In this document: one piece after another, positions 7,016-19,560 of the stretch
Layout of the letters: each line of letters begins with the position of its first letter
Numbering within the stretch: position 1 is the first letter of the stretch
Assembly (NCBI GenBank): GCA_024280885.1
Contig: JAJRPF010000033.1
Span: 1-35,749, forward strand
DNA length: 35,749 bases
Source of the DNA: Planctomycetota bacterium
GTDB taxonomy: Bacteria > Planctomycetota > JAJSAM01 > JAJVHW01
Direction: 5' to 3'
The notes under the pieces: generated by a model
What the model saw: the letters and a program-made list of their open reading frames with translations, nothing else
The model's database searches: none
What the model was told of the DNA's origin: nothing
Position numbers and translations under genes: made by a program

Positions 7016-8174
7016 AGGCCACCTCCGCCGTCGGCGCGAGGGAGCGGGCAGTCACGTCCTGAACCATCTCCCATACGCGATCGGTACGTAGAGGTTCGGA
7101 GAACAGGGCCGCGATTGTGTACTGACGCAGTCGGACGACCGTCAGGCTCGTCTCCGGGCCTTCGATCTCGGCTCGAACGAGAACTCCTGTGTCCATGCGA
7201 CGGCTCGCGCCGTCGGATGTCGCCCGCACTTCGCGCACGACGTCCGCAAATGCATCGATGCCGAGACCGGCGTCCGTGGCGTGTTGCGCCAGAATTCGCC
7301 CATCTCCGTCCATCAACATGGAGTTGCGCAGGCCGGGTGTCCCTGCGAAGTCGGAAATCGCTGCGGTCAACCGCTCGGCGTTGATGCGCAGAGACGAACG
7401 CCGACGCGCACGGGCGTCGTGTGCGACAAGCCGCGGGAACGCTTCGGGTGGGCCGGCGAAAATCCCCGACTCCTCGACGCGGCCCGCGAGCGAGATGAGC
7501 ATCTCCTCCGTGACGTCGTCGTCGTCCAGCTCGTCTTCCGCCGGGCCGAGTTGGCGCAGGAATGCCCGCACGTCGCGTGCAGAGGGCGAGTTCTCGAGTA
7601 CTTCGCGGAGGTGCCGCCGACAGGCGGGGAGCGCACCGACGAGGTGGTACAACTCGGCGAGGAGCACGTGCGCCTTCAGGTTTTGCGCGTTGATGCGCAC
7701 GACCCGTTGCAGCGCCAACTCTGCCTGGACGGCGTCGCGGGCGACCTGGTGCTCGAGGAAGCGCTCCAGCCGGATCTCTCCCTGCACGAGAAACGGCTGG
7801 TCGTTCTGTGGGAACATCGCGGCGCAGTCACTCGCCAGGGCGAGCGCCTCTTCGTCGTCACCGAGCTCGCGGTGGATCTCGGCCAGGCTTGTGTAGACGA
7901 AGGGGCTCGGGCGCCGGGCCATGTCCTGGCGGAGGTCGCGGATGCGTCCGGCAAGCGACTTCTTCTTCGCGAAGACCCTGATCTGGTGGAGGCGATCGGC
8001 GTCTGGAAACGATGCGAGTCCGTCTTCCGCGACCGTGAGGGCCGCGTCGGTCTCGCCGTGTGCAACGTGGCGTTCTGCGAGAGCACTGAACGACGCGGGA
8101 GACGGCGCCCTGCGCACCGTGGCACGCAGGCGCGACATCTCCAGGCATCGCTTCAGTCTCTCGAAAATCTGCAC
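7008..8174 (-). CDS. TPR protein with a C-terminal roadblock-like domain
   Basis: The protein has 388 residues. Residues about 25-210 contain degenerate tetratricopeptide repeats, visible as repeating A-x-x-x-x-x-x-G/A-x-x-x-x-A helices (for example SLAEIHRELGDDEEALALA and LLAELYHLVGALPACRRHL). Residues about 265-375 resemble a roadblock/LC7 domain (a helix, MLMDGDGRILAQ, a helix, then LTVVRLRQYTIAALFS). The start is GTG at 8174 with GGAGG upstream; an in-frame ATG 12 codons later is an alternative. It overlaps the following roadblock gene, so it belongs to the same transcript. It probably gives the GTPase module a protein-interaction platform; the roadblock assignment is less secure than for the two short genes. 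Confidence 0.8.
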   Translation of the reverse strand: MQIFERLKRCLEMSRLRATVRRAPSPASFSALAERHVAHGETDAALTVAEDGLASFPDADRLHQIRVFAKKKSLAGRIRDLRQDMARRPSPFVYTSLAEIHRELGDDEEALALASDCAAMFPQNDQPFLVQGEIRLERFLEHQVARDAVQAELALQRVVRINAQNLKAHVLLAELYHLVGALPACRRHLREVLENSPSARDVRAFLRQLGPAEDELDDDDVTEEMLISLAGRVEESGIFAGPPEAFPRLVAHDARARRRSSLRINAERLTAAISDFAGTPGLRNSMLMDGDGRILAQHATDAGLGIDAFADVVREVRATSDGASRRMDTGVLVRAEIEGPETSLTVVRLRQYTIAALFSEPLRTDRVWEMVQDVTARSLAPTAEVACA

Positions 8175-8193
8175 GAGGTCGGCCTCCGGCGCA

Positions 8194-8211
8194 CACCGGC
8201 GCGCGCCGGTG
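8194..8211. promoter_or_regulatory. Perfect hairpin between the large DUF4388 protein gene and the TPR-roadblock gene
   Basis: CACCGGC (8194-8200), loop GCGC, and GCCGGTG (8205-8211) form a perfect 7-bp GC-rich stem. It sits in the 97-base gap between the stop of the large gene (8272) and the start of the next minus-strand gene (8174). It may attenuate read-through or define a new transcript. No T tract follows on the minus strand. Confidence 0.4.
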
Positions 8212-8271
8212 AATTCATCGGGATTGCGCGTTTCCCGGCTTGAGAACCAAGCTGCGAATCGAGCGTGGCGT

Positions 8272-11200
8272 TCAACGTGCCACGGCGCGTACGCGGGTAT
8301 CCGCGCCGCCGAAGATCGCGAGATCGCCGACGATCAGGGGCCGCGTCGAGATCTCGATCGCGTCGCCTCCGTCGGTTGGGATCACGTACTCCCAGAGCGG
8401 ACGAACAGCGGACGGCCCAACGTCGACGGCGAGCAGTCGCCCGCCAGCCAGGGCGACGTAGAGCGCGTCACCTTGGAGTGCGCCGGGCACGGTGATCGGC
8501 GTCTCTGTGTCGTACTCTCCGACCGCTTCGGCGTCGTCCTGTCGGACGCTGACGATCTTGCCGCCGCGGCCGAGGACGATGACGCGCGCACCGTTCGTGA
8601 GTGGGGGACCCGCGGGGTGCACGTCCAACGGCGTGTTCCAGAGTTGCTCACCGGTCTTGCTGTCCGCCTTGATCAACTGGCCTCCCGGCGTGACCGCCAG
8701 GATCGCGCCGTGGTCGACCACTATTCCGTGCACCAACTTGACGTCACCGTCCGGCGTGCGCAGTCGTACTTCACGAAGGCGTACTCCCGTGCGCGGGTCG
8801 ATCACCGTGATCCGTCCGTCGGCGGTGGCAGAGAAGAGCTCGCCATCCGCGATGATCGGTGCGCCCACCCGGGCCGGGGGCATCTGCGCGTTCGCACTCG
8901 GATAACGCCAGCGCTCCGCTCGCGTCTCCACATCCACGGCGACGACATACCCTCTGGACGTCACTGCAATGAGCAGCCCGTCGAATTGTGCGACGTCTGA
9001 GCGCAGGGGACCCGGCGCCTCGTACGCGCCCAGCAATTTGCGATCACTGAGGCGATGGAAGTAGATGCGCCCGTCGATCGTGGCCGTCGAGACGACGCCG
9101 TTGGTGACGATCGCTGCGGCGACTGCGCCGCTCGGATTGCGCAGGGAAAGCGCTTTCGAAGCCGTGCCGTCCGCCGCCGAAAGGACGGCGGTCTCCGCTC
9201 CCCGCATCGGCACGAGCAGGAACTCGTCGTGGACGCCTGGGGTGGCTTCGAGCTGTCCGGGCAGACGCTCGGAGGTGAACCGTTCAGCGCGCTGAAGGTT
9301 GCCGTTCAGCATGCGCGGAATGCGCTTCTCGGCGTCCCTCGGATCGCTGTCGGTGACGGCTTCGAACATCAGTTGCTTGGGTTCGAAGTCGGGCGACGTG
9401 AGGACGAACTCGCAGCCGATGCGCACGGGTACGGAGATCGTGGCCGGCGTGCGCTGGCCCGTGTCTTCGCCGTTCATCGCGATGGCGGCTCCCGGCGGCC
9501 ACGAATGGACGCGGATGGGTACGAGTAGCTCGTCAGCGAGATCCGGCGGCGGGTACTCGTGCAAGAAGCTAACGGCGCGGTCGAAGGCCGCATCGACATC
9601 GCCTGCCTGCAGCAGTGCTTCGACCGCCTCGTCGGTGTCCACGAGGGAGTCGAGGATCTCACGCAGGCTGGCATGGAAGGCCTGGCACTCGGTTCCGTCC
9701 GACGAAGCGAGCCAGTCCGCGCAGACCGCGCCGATGCTCATCGCCTCATCGAATTTGGCCCACTGCGTGCGCGTCGAAGCGCCCTTGGCGGCGAGCTTCG
9801 TCGCATCGAGGTAGAGCTGCTGCGCCGAGGCGGCCAGGTGAGTAACGGCTTCGCGCTCGAGGCTCTCGATCGAACGCAAGTGCTTGTTGTACGTCGCCGC
9901 GAGCGCGCGCGCCTCGTCCGCGGCCGGCGTGCCCGCGTGCGCATCCACGAGCTTCATGAGGTCCCGGACGGCGAGGTTGGCGCGCGTCTGCAGGGCCTCT
10001 CGCTCTTCGCGATCGCCTTGCAACGATCCCAGGCGCGACCCGTTATCAGCCCGACTGCCCGCAAGGCGCGTGATCAGAGCTTCGAGATCCGACGTCAACT
10101 GCGCGTGACGATCTCGGATCTTGGTCACCTGGGCGCTCGCTCGCGCGTTCACGCGCTCACCGTCGGCCTGGCGCTCCAACATGAACCGAATGCCGTACCA
10201 CCCGGCGACGCCGAGCAACGTCACCACGCCGGCTGCCGCGATCGAATTGCGTACGCTGCGGCGGCGGCGTGTCTTGCGCGAGATGAGCTGGTTCAGGCGG
10301 CGCAGGATGTCGTTGCGAGCCGTGTCGATCGTCAGGATTTTGCGGTAGATGCGTTCGGCGCGCGTGAAGTCGTCCCTCGCGAGAGCGGTCTCGGCCAGGA
10401 TCTCGTACTCGGCCACGGCCTCGCCGGTCATTCCGGCACCCAGGTAGATCTCGATCAACCGCGTGCGGAGGTCGGCGTCGTCGGGTGCCAGGGACACGAT
10501 CCGGTGCAACACCTGGATCGCGCGGCTCCCGCGTTTCAGGTCGACGTACACCTCCGCGAGCAACTTGCCCGTCTCGATGACATCCGCCGTCCGATCTTCG
10601 ATGCCGATCGGACTCATGGCGAAGATCTCGACCATGCGGTCCGCGGCAGCGAGGTCGGTGGGGAGGATCTCGAAGATGCGGCAGTAGACGTGGAATGCCT
10701 CGACGGAGTCGCCGCAGTCGACGCGCGTTTCCGCGAACACGCGATAGTGGAAAGCCGCGCGCTCGAGCTCGCTCTCGCTCTCGTACGCCTCGGCCAATCG
10801 CCGGTGCGTCTCGGGTGTCTCGGCGTGCAACTCGGTGAGCCGCAGCATGTACTTGATCGTTCCGGCCGTGTCTCCGGCCGCGATGCTCTTCTCGGCCTCC
10901 TCACGCAGCGCCTCTGGCGGCACCGGCTCGAGGGCGTTCGCCTGCAGGAGCAGTGCGACGACCTTGCAGACGTCGAAACGCTCGACGTACGACTCTTCGA
11001 TCAGATCATCGATGTTCTTGCGGCCGTCGATCGCCGTCAGCACGCGGCCCGTGGCGCGCTCGTGGAAGATGTCATCGTCGAGGGGGACGTTCAACCCCGT
11101 GTAGCGGTAGATCTCGCCGACGTCCGGGACGACGCTCTGGATCCACTCCCACTCGTCGATCCGCTGCGCCGCTTCCATGATGACGCTGTTGACATTGACG

Positions 11201-11646
11201 GCGATCCGGTTGACGCCTTCGGGATCCGCGAACTCCTCGGGGACGTCGCCTTCGACGAACTCGAATTGAGCATCGCGTGTGATGAAGAGGTCATAGATCT
11301 CTTCTTCGATCTGCAGGCGCAGTGCGTCCTCGATCTGTTCTCGCTTGACCAGACCCTGCTCAACGAGCACTTGTCCGATCAAGCGGGCACTGCCCTCGGC
11401 CTGACGGCGGATGCCGTCGGCGAGCTGCTCGTCCGAGATCACGCCCTGGCGGACGAGAATGCGCCCGAGCGCGCCGTGACGACGCCCTCCGCGCGACAGC
11501 GTCGAGACGCCGTCGAGCCCGAAGTAGATGGCGCGCCGATCCTCGGCGCCCGTGATGTAGAGCGTCCCCTCGCGCTGATTCATCTGCAGCATCTGCAAGA
11601 TGTTGGCGAGATCGACAGTGCTCAGGTTGCCGCGCAGCGAGGTCAT
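8272..11646 (-). CDS. DUF4388-TPR-TM-PEGA-beta-propeller protein
   Basis: The protein has 1124 residues. Residues 1-about 60 match the DUF4388/PatA-like N-terminus (LRGNLSTVDLANILQMLQ). Residues about 60-130 hold two helical units of the type found at GspE/MshE N-termini (LGRILVRQGVIS, IGQVLVEQGLV). Residues about 265-455 are TPR-like. One membrane segment lies at about 467-489, preceded by a run of arginines (459-463), which places the N-terminus in the cytoplasm. An extracytoplasmic helical part follows, then a PEGA domain (about 709-775, VHSWPPGAAIAMNGEDTG) and a PQQ/WD-like propeller (about 790-1124). The ATG at 11646 precedes the conserved DUF4388 start; an open frame reaches back to 11730. 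It heads the MglA/roadblock cluster and could pass an envelope signal to it. Confidence 0.9.
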   Translation of the reverse strand: MTSLRGNLSTVDLANILQMLQMNQREGTLYITGAEDRRAIYFGLDGVSTLSRGGRRHGALGRILVRQGVISDEQLADGIRRQAEGSARLIGQVLVEQGLVKREQIEDALRLQIEEEIYDLFITRDAQFEFVEGDVPEEFADPEGVNRIAVNVNSVIMEAAQRIDEWEWIQSVVPDVGEIYRYTGLNVPLDDDIFHERATGRVLTAIDGRKNIDDLIEESYVERFDVCKVVALLLQANALEPVPPEALREEAEKSIAAGDTAGTIKYMLRLTELHAETPETHRRLAEAYESESELERAAFHYRVFAETRVDCGDSVEAFHVYCRIFEILPTDLAAADRMVEIFAMSPIGIEDRTADVIETGKLLAEVYVDLKRGSRAIQVLHRIVSLAPDDADLRTRLIEIYLGAGMTGEAVAEYEILAETALARDDFTRAERIYRKILTIDTARNDILRRLNQLISRKTRRRRSVRNSIAAAGVVTLLGVAGWYGIRFMLERQADGERVNARASAQVTKIRDRHAQLTSDLEALITRLAGSRADNGSRLGSLQGDREEREALQTRANLAVRDLMKLVDAHAGTPAADEARALAATYNKHLRSIESLEREAVTHLAASAQQLYLDATKLAAKGASTRTQWAKFDEAMSIGAVCADWLASSDGTECQAFHASLREILDSLVDTDEAVEALLQAGDVDAAFDRAVSFLHEYPPPDLADELLVPIRVHSWPPGAAIAMNGEDTGQRTPATISVPVRIGCEFVLTSPDFEPKQLMFEAVTDSDPRDAEKRIPRMLNGNLQRAERFTSERLPGQLEATPGVHDEFLLVPMRGAETAVLSAADGTASKALSLRNPSGAVAAAIVTNGVVSTATIDGRIYFHRLSDRKLLGAYEAPGPLRSDVAQFDGLLIAVTSRGYVVAVDVETRAERWRYPSANAQMPPARVGAPIIADGELFSATADGRITVIDPRTGVRLREVRLRTPDGDVKLVHGIVVDHGAILAVTPGGQLIKADSKTGEQLWNTPLDVHPAGPPLTNGARVIVLGRGGKIVSVRQDDAEAVGEYDTETPITVPGALQGDALYVALAGGRLLAVDVGPSAVRPLWEYVIPTDGGDAIEISTRPLIVGDLAIFGGADTRVRAVAR

Positions 11647-11873
11647 GGGGCAGCTCTCCGGCCTCGAACATGATGTCCCCGGCGGCAATCCGATCGTGCG
11701 GTCGCTGGGCGGGGCATCACGTGTTGGCACTCCTCTGACTTGGGTGACAGCTCACGAGGCCGTCTCCATTCGTTCGTCTGAGCCTGTGCACGAACGCACC
11801 GACTCGCTCATCGCGTATCGGCAGCCGTTCTCTCTCGTCTTGAGAAAACGCGTTACTCTCTGTCTGTCTCCCG

Positions 11874-12440
11874 GTGCATGTCTTGAGCCGCAGCGCGTCC
11901 CTGCTCACTTCTCTGGTCCCCGCGATCTGGTCGCGGGTCGTGGTGGTGCCCGTGCTCATCGCGCTGGCCGAACACGATCTTCGGCGCGGGCGATTTCTCG
12001 CGGCGCGGCGCCGCTTCCTGCGCGCGGCAGCTCGCGGTCCGGCCTCGTTCCGGGCTCACTTCGGGCTGGCCCGGGTCTATTTCCAGACGGGCGATGTCGC
12101 GCTCGCACGGCGCGAGTTGGTGGTCGCGCGGCAGCTCGCTCCGGCGCGCTTTCGCGAGGTGCGGCGGCAGCTTCCGCAGCCCTACCGCGACGAAGAGCAT
12201 GTCGTGCTCCCGGCCGAGTTTCGCGAGGTTCCGCTCGCCGGAACCGATGCCGTCGACGACCCGAGCGTCGATCTTGCTGCGGGTTCAGACGGCGGTGCTT
12301 CGGCGCCGGGCGCCTACGGCGACTGCCGCGATCGCGCGGAGTGGGAGCAGTTCCAGGCTCGCGGAGCCATACGCCCCGAAGAAGCGGCCGACGTGGATTG
12401 GGATCGCCTCCTCTCCGAGATCGGCCGTTCGGACGGTTGA
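11874..12440 (+). CDS. Small TPR-containing protein
   Basis: The protein has 188 residues. Residues about 8-32 are hydrophobic and may be an N-terminal membrane anchor. Residues about 33-92 show two TPR-like units (DLRRGRFLAARRRFLRAA and FGLARVYFQTGDVALARREL). The C-terminal half is acidic, with no recognised domain. The start is assigned to the GTG at 11874; it has no clear ribosome-binding site, so the start is uncertain. It is divergent from the large DUF4388 gene across a 227-base gap (11647-11873), in which I see no convincing promoter. The gene at 12475 follows closely on the same strand, so they may form an operon. Function unknown beyond a likely protein-interaction role. Confidence 0.7.
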   Translation: MHVLSRSASLLTSLVPAIWSRVVVVPVLIALAEHDLRRGRFLAARRRFLRAAARGPASFRAHFGLARVYFQTGDVALARRELVVARQLAPARFREVRRQLPQPYRDEEHVVLPAEFREVPLAGTDAVDDPSVDLAAGSDGGASAPGAYGDCRDRAEWEQFQARGAIRPEEAADVDWDRLLSEIGRSDG

Positions 12441-12474
12441 GCAACGCGGGTGAGCAACACGGTGGGGCGCTTCT

Positions 12475-13173
12475 GTGGATGACGCGATGACTGAGGGGAC
12501 TGACGCGGTGGGCGACGCGTCGCAGGCCGACGTTGGAGTTGCGCTTGCACCGGTCGCGGCGTCCGCGGCCCTCGGCGACGCCACGGCCCTCAAGCGGGCG
12601 ATCGAGAACGCTCTCGCGGCCGGATGCCCGGCTGCGACTCTGCGCGAGGCGCTCCTCATGCTCGCCCCCTTCGGTGGTTTCCCGCGGACGCTCGATGCGC
12701 TGGCGCATTTTCAAGCCGTTCTCACGCGCCTCGGATGCGATTCGCTGCTCGCCGACGCGACGCTCGACGACCTTCCACACGCTGACCATGCGGCGCGCGG
12801 GCGGCCCTTCTTCGAGCGTGTGTATGGCGACGACACGCAGCGCATCTTCACCCGTCTGCTCGCTCTCGACCCCGAGCTGCCGCATTGGGTGATCGAGGAC
12901 GCGTACGGGCGTGTTCTCTCCCGACCAGGCCTCGCCGCGGCCCAGCGCGAGCGACTGGCTGTCGTCTTCCTCTGCGCCTTGCGGCTCCCCAATCAACTCT
13001 CCGGACACGTTCGGGGAGCGTTGCGCTGCGGCGCGACGGCCGCCGAGGTCGAGCGTTCGCTGGCTGCGGCAGAATCGCTACTGACGCCCGAATTCGTCGC
13101 TGATGCGCGCCGCGTGCTGACGCGCGCTGCACCTCGCCGAAGAGACGCTGAGCACGACTCAGAGCAGGAATAA
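12475..13173 (+). CDS. Carboxymuconolactone decarboxylase-like (AhpD fold) protein
   Basis: The protein has 232 residues. It has two copies of the all-helical CMD/AhpD-like unit: residues about 38-85 (LREALLMLAPFGGFPRTLDAL) and about 115-205 (VIEDAYGRVL, then ERLAVVFLCALRLPNQLSGHVRGALRCG split over two helices). This layout matches CMD-family proteins of about 200-250 residues. The AhpD redox CxxC motif is absent, so a peroxidase-reductase role is not supported; the family also includes decarboxylases and many uncharacterised proteins. Translation may start at GTG 12475 or at the in-frame ATG 12487. It follows the TPR gene by 34 bases. Residues after about 215 are charged and probably disordered. 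Confidence 0.82.
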   Translation: MDDAMTEGTDAVGDASQADVGVALAPVAASAALGDATALKRAIENALAAGCPAATLREALLMLAPFGGFPRTLDALAHFQAVLTRLGCDSLLADATLDDLPHADHAARGRPFFERVYGDDTQRIFTRLLALDPELPHWVIEDAYGRVLSRPGLAAAQRERLAVVFLCALRLPNQLSGHVRGALRCGATAAEVERSLAAAESLLTPEFVADARRVLTRAAPRRRDAEHDSEQE

Positions 13174-13254
13174 TCCGAGGGCGGTGGCGACGAAAATGAG
13201 CCGGACGGCGGTCGCCATGCCAGCGCGTCCGGGCGGTCGCGGCGCGTCACTCAC
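13159..13254 (-). CDS. Possible 31-residue single-span membrane peptide
   Basis: Reading the minus strand from a GTG at 13254 gives a short basic N-terminus, then a stretch of about 18 mostly hydrophobic residues (MATAVRLIFVATALGLFLL) ending in TGA. Its 3' end overlaps the last codons of the CMD-like gene. No clear ribosome-binding site was found and no homologue is known to me. It is recorded because the hydrophobic run is sharply bounded by start and stop; it may be chance. Confidence 0.2.
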   Translation of the reverse strand: MSDAPRPPGRAGMATAVRLIFVATALGLFLL

Positions 13255-13388
13255 CGCGTAGGCAGCGAGATTGCGGACGCGCCACTCGGAGGTCCCGCAG
13301 CCGAAATCGCGCCTCGGGCGGCGGCCGTTCGATTGTTTCGATCGCTACACGCCCATCCTGGGCACGCGCACGGAGGACGCCAGACCCT

Positions 13389-17101
<3,713 letters not shown>

Positions 17102-17105
<4 letters not shown>

Positions 17106-17521
17106 GCGCGGTGGCCGCACCCCCGCGTCTGCTCGTCGTCGGTCACGGCGGCGTGCTCGATGGCGAGCGCCGCGCGTTGCTTCCGGGCGCCACGCTCGTG
17201 GTCGGACGCTCGCGGAGTTGCCAGCTCTCGTTGCGGCGCTGCCGACGTTTCGTGACGTCGCGTAGACAACACGAGTTACTCCGCTCGGATGAGTTCCAGC
17301 GCGTCTCGCGCGTGCATTGCGAGATCGCGTACCTACCGGACGGGCGCGTCGAGATCCGCGACCTGTCGCGGAACGGTACGTGGGTGAACGGACGGCGTCT
17401 CGAGCGCCCTCGCGTTCTGGTTCCTGGCGATGCCGCGCTCTCGATCATCCTGGCGGACCCTGTTCACGGATCGCTGCGTGTCGTCTTCGAGCCGTGCGAC
17501 GCCGCTTCGCCGGGGGCCTGA
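17102..17521 (+). CDS. FHA-domain protein
   Basis: The protein has 139 residues. It is a single forkhead-associated domain, which binds phosphothreonine peptides. The key motifs are visible: VVGRS (about 33-37), SRVHCEI (about 69-75) and RNGTWVNG (about 89-96). The stretch between GRS and SRVH carries an arginine-rich insertion of about 15 residues compared with a typical FHA domain. The GTG start overlaps the stop of the kinase gene (GTGA), so the two are translationally coupled and the kinase, or a substrate it phosphorylates, is the likely partner. No other domain or signal peptide is present, so it should act in the cytoplasm. Confidence 0.92.
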
Positions 17522-17556
17522 TCCTGAGCTCCGGCCGGTAGTCGCCGCACGGCGCC

Positions 17557-17578
17557 GGTCTGGACCGTATGCCAGACC
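17557..17578 (+). terminator. Hairpin after the kinase-FHA pair
   Basis: GGTCTGG (17557-17563), loop ACCGTATG, and CCAGACC (17572-17578) form a perfect 7-bp stem. It starts 35 bases after the FHA stop codon and 88 bases before the sigma factor start. It is a plausible terminator separating the two transcripts, though it lacks a T tract. Confidence 0.45.
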
Positions 17579-17665
17579 CATCCGCAAGGCGCGGCGACAA
17601 CGTCGCCTCCGGGGTATGCTCGGCGCGTCTTGGCATGTGGAATGCCGTCCGGACACGAGGAATAC

Positions 17666-18499
17666 ATGGCCGACGATCTTGGTTCATCTGAGTCGAAAGA
17701 GTCGCAGAACGACTCTGCCGCACCTGCTCCGGCGCGGGACCCCACCATGGCGTGCGAGACCCCAGAAAACGTGCTTCAACGGACCACGGCGCTATCTGAG
17801 TCTGGGCTACCTGAGTCTGGTCCAAGTGAGTCTGGGCTAGACGAACCTGGGGCCCAGGCAACCGGAGCAGCGTGCGGTCCTGATACTCCCGAACGTCCTG
17901 ATACTCCCGAAGAGGGGGGCAGCCTGACGACTGCCGAATTCGAGTCCATGACCAACGAGATCGCCCGCCCACTCTTTGCCACCGCGTTGCGCCTGACGCG
18001 CAACCGCGATGACGCCGAGGATCTCGTCCAGGAGGCGCTCTACCGGGGCTTTCGCAGCCTCTCGACGTTCCGCAAGGGCAGTCGCTTCCGTGCTTGGATG
18101 TTCCGCATCCTGCACAACGTTTTTATCAATCGGGTCCGTCGCCAGCAGCTTGCGCCGCGCGCCACCGATCCGGCCGATCTGGCGCCGTCCGATCACGATC
18201 ACCCGATCCCGGATCTGCGCGACATCAGGGAGTTGCCGGAGGTCGCCGACCGCCACTTCGACGAGCGCGTCAAGGCTGCCGTCGACTCGCTCCCCGATGC
18301 GTTCCGCGTTCCGATGGTGCTCTTCTCGCTGGGCGCCCTCTCGTACCAGGAGATCGCTGATGCGCTGGAGATCCCGATCGGGACGGTCATGTCGAGATTG
18401 CATCGAGCCCGACGCCATTTGCGCACCGAGCTAGCCGACTATGCACGCGAACATGGGCTGGCGCCGGACCCACACGCGCCCGAAGGAGCCGGGTCATGA
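17666..18499 (+). CDS. ECF-type RNA polymerase sigma factor
   Basis: The protein has 277 residues. Residues about 95-160 are sigma region 2 (LFATALRLTRNRDDAEDLVQEA, then FRAWMFRILHNVFINRVRR). Residues about 200-260 are region 4 with the helix-turn-helix (LSYQEIADALEIPIGTVMSRLH). The ATG at 17666 has GAGG 5 bases upstream. The first about 90 residues are a low-complexity, Ser/Glu/Pro-rich extension encoded partly by short tandem repeats (17796-17855 and 17879-17911). Typical ECF factors are near 200 residues, so this extension is unusual. The stop overlaps the start of the anti-sigma gene (ATGA). Release from that membrane anti-sigma factor is the expected mode of control; the regulon may include the DsbD gene that follows. 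Confidence 0.93.
   Translation: MADDLGSSESKESQNDSAAPAPARDPTMACETPENVLQRTTALSESGLPESGPSESGLDEPGAQATGAACGPDTPERPDTPEEGGSLTTAEFESMTNEIARPLFATALRLTRNRDDAEDLVQEALYRGFRSLSTFRKGSRFRAWMFRILHNVFINRVRRQQLAPRATDPADLAPSDHDHPIPDLRDIRELPEVADRHFDERVKAAVDSLPDAFRVPMVLFSLGALSYQEIADALEIPIGTVMSRLHRARRHLRTELADYAREHGLAPDPHAPEGAGS
17796..17911 (+). repeat. Two short tandem repeats inside the sigma-factor N-terminal extension
   Basis: Four degenerate 15-base units (17796-17810, 17811-17825, 17826-17840, 17841-17855), typified by CTGAGTCTGGGCTAC, encode SESGL/PESGP-like pentapeptides. A 15-base sequence, CCTGATACTCCCGAA, then occurs twice with an 18-base period (17879-17893 and 17897-17911) and encodes PDTPE twice. 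Unit lengths are multiples of three, so expansion or contraction would keep the reading frame. Confidence 0.8.
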
Positions 18500-19344
18500 A
18501 ATGCGTTGAATTCCGCGCTCAACTCTTCCCGTACCTGGACGGTGAGCTGGACGAAGCGGCCACCGGAACGGCTGCTGCGCACGTCGCCGACTGCGCTGAC
18601 TGCGCCGGACGCACGGCGTTCGAACGCGCACTCGAGAAGCGCCTGCAGACGGCGTTGCTCGCAGATGTGGGTGCGCTCGACTCCGTTGCGCTGGTCGCGG
18701 CGGCTCGCCGTTCGCCGCCTCTCGACTCGCCCACTCCTGCCTCCGCGGTTTCTTCCGGGGTGTCGTCTTCCTCCACCGGAACGTCTTCCTCTACCCGAAC
18801 TGGGCGCCCGGGGCACGTGCTGCGTTTCCTGACGGCGCGGCGGCTGCTGGCGGTCGCCGCGGCTCTGCTCATCGCAGTTCAGGCGGCCTGGTTCTTCTGC
18901 ATCCCACCGTTCGAGTGCTCGTACCTCCAGGCGGTCGAGCGCACGGTCGACGCCGAGGGGACCCCTCTGCGCCCCGGTGTCGTCGGCCCGCCGCTGGCAG
19001 AACGTATCGAGGTGACGCCCGAGGTACTCGGCTATCGGCTCGAGGGCGAGGCGACGGTCGTTGACCTTGGCCTCGGCGAGACGGCCAACAGCGCCGTGCG
19101 CGCGCGGTATGCGCAGAATGGCGAGGTCGTGCATGTCGTCTGGAGCGACATGGGCGGCGCCGAACCGTCGTTCCGCCGCAAACGAGAGTTCGACGGACGG
19201 TCGTGGTGGGTCGCGACCGAGAACGGGCACAATCTCGTCGCGTGGATGTGCCCCGTGACCGAGTCGCTCTGTACTCTTGTCAGCGAACTGCCAGAGGAGC
19301 GCCTCCTCGACGTCGCTGATAAGCTGCGCGCCGCCGAACGCTGA
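18496..19344 (+). CDS. Zinc-finger, membrane-anchored anti-sigma factor
   Basis: The protein has 282 residues. The N-terminal about 45 residues match the anti-sigma zinc-finger type (zf-HC2/ZAS): Cys3, then H-x3-C-x2-C in HVADCADC. A helix that would grip the sigma factor follows. Residues about 75-110 are a Ser/Pro/Thr-rich linker, and about 113-135 a single membrane segment (LLAVAAALLIAVQAAWFF). The remaining about 145 residues would be extracytoplasmic. They include two cysteines (WMCPVTESLC) that could form a disulfide. The start overlaps the sigma gene stop (ATGA) and has AGGAG upstream. ZAS factors are often redox-responsive, which would fit the thiol:disulfide transporter gene 216 bases downstream; this link is inferred. 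Confidence 0.9.
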   Translation: MKCVEFRAQLFPYLDGELDEAATGTAAAHVADCADCAGRTAFERALEKRLQTALLADVGALDSVALVAAARRSPPLDSPTPASAVSSGVSSSSTGTSSSTRTGRPGHVLRFLTARRLLAVAAALLIAVQAAWFFCIPPFECSYLQAVERTVDAEGTPLRPGVVGPPLAERIEVTPEVLGYRLEGEATVVDLGLGETANSAVRARYAQNGEVVHVVWSDMGGAEPSFRRKREFDGRSWWVATENGHNLVAWMCPVTESLCTLVSELPEERLLDVADKLRAAER

Positions 19345-19491
19345 CCCTGTGCGTTGACGCGGGCCGACGGGCGAGTACTGACGTGCGCCGCGCCGGTGGG
19401 CGCCGTCGTGCTTGCGCCAGCCGGGCCATGCGCCAGTTGGGGCGTCGCGTGGCGCCTTTCCCCCTTGCTCCGACTTCCCTGACCTGCTCCC

Positions 19492-19528
19492 TTGACTGGT
19501 TCGACATCTACACGTACCCGCGTACCCG
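19492..19528 (+). promoter_or_regulatory. Candidate promoter/operator upstream of the DsbD gene
   Basis: The gap 19345-19560 contains TTGACT (19492-19497), which resembles a -35 element, but no good -10 follows at 17 bases. CGTACCCG is repeated directly at 19513-19520 and 19521-19528 and could be a regulator or ECF-promoter element. The evidence is weak; the DsbD gene may also be read through from the anti-sigma gene. Confidence 0.25.
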
Positions 19529-19560
19529 CGACGGACGGGCGCGTACACGGAGGATCTCCC

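Noticed and set aside
9559..11673. 704-codon open frame antisense to the DUF4388-PEGA gene
   Set aside because: Arginine-rich shadow frame; the minus-strand gene has clear domains.
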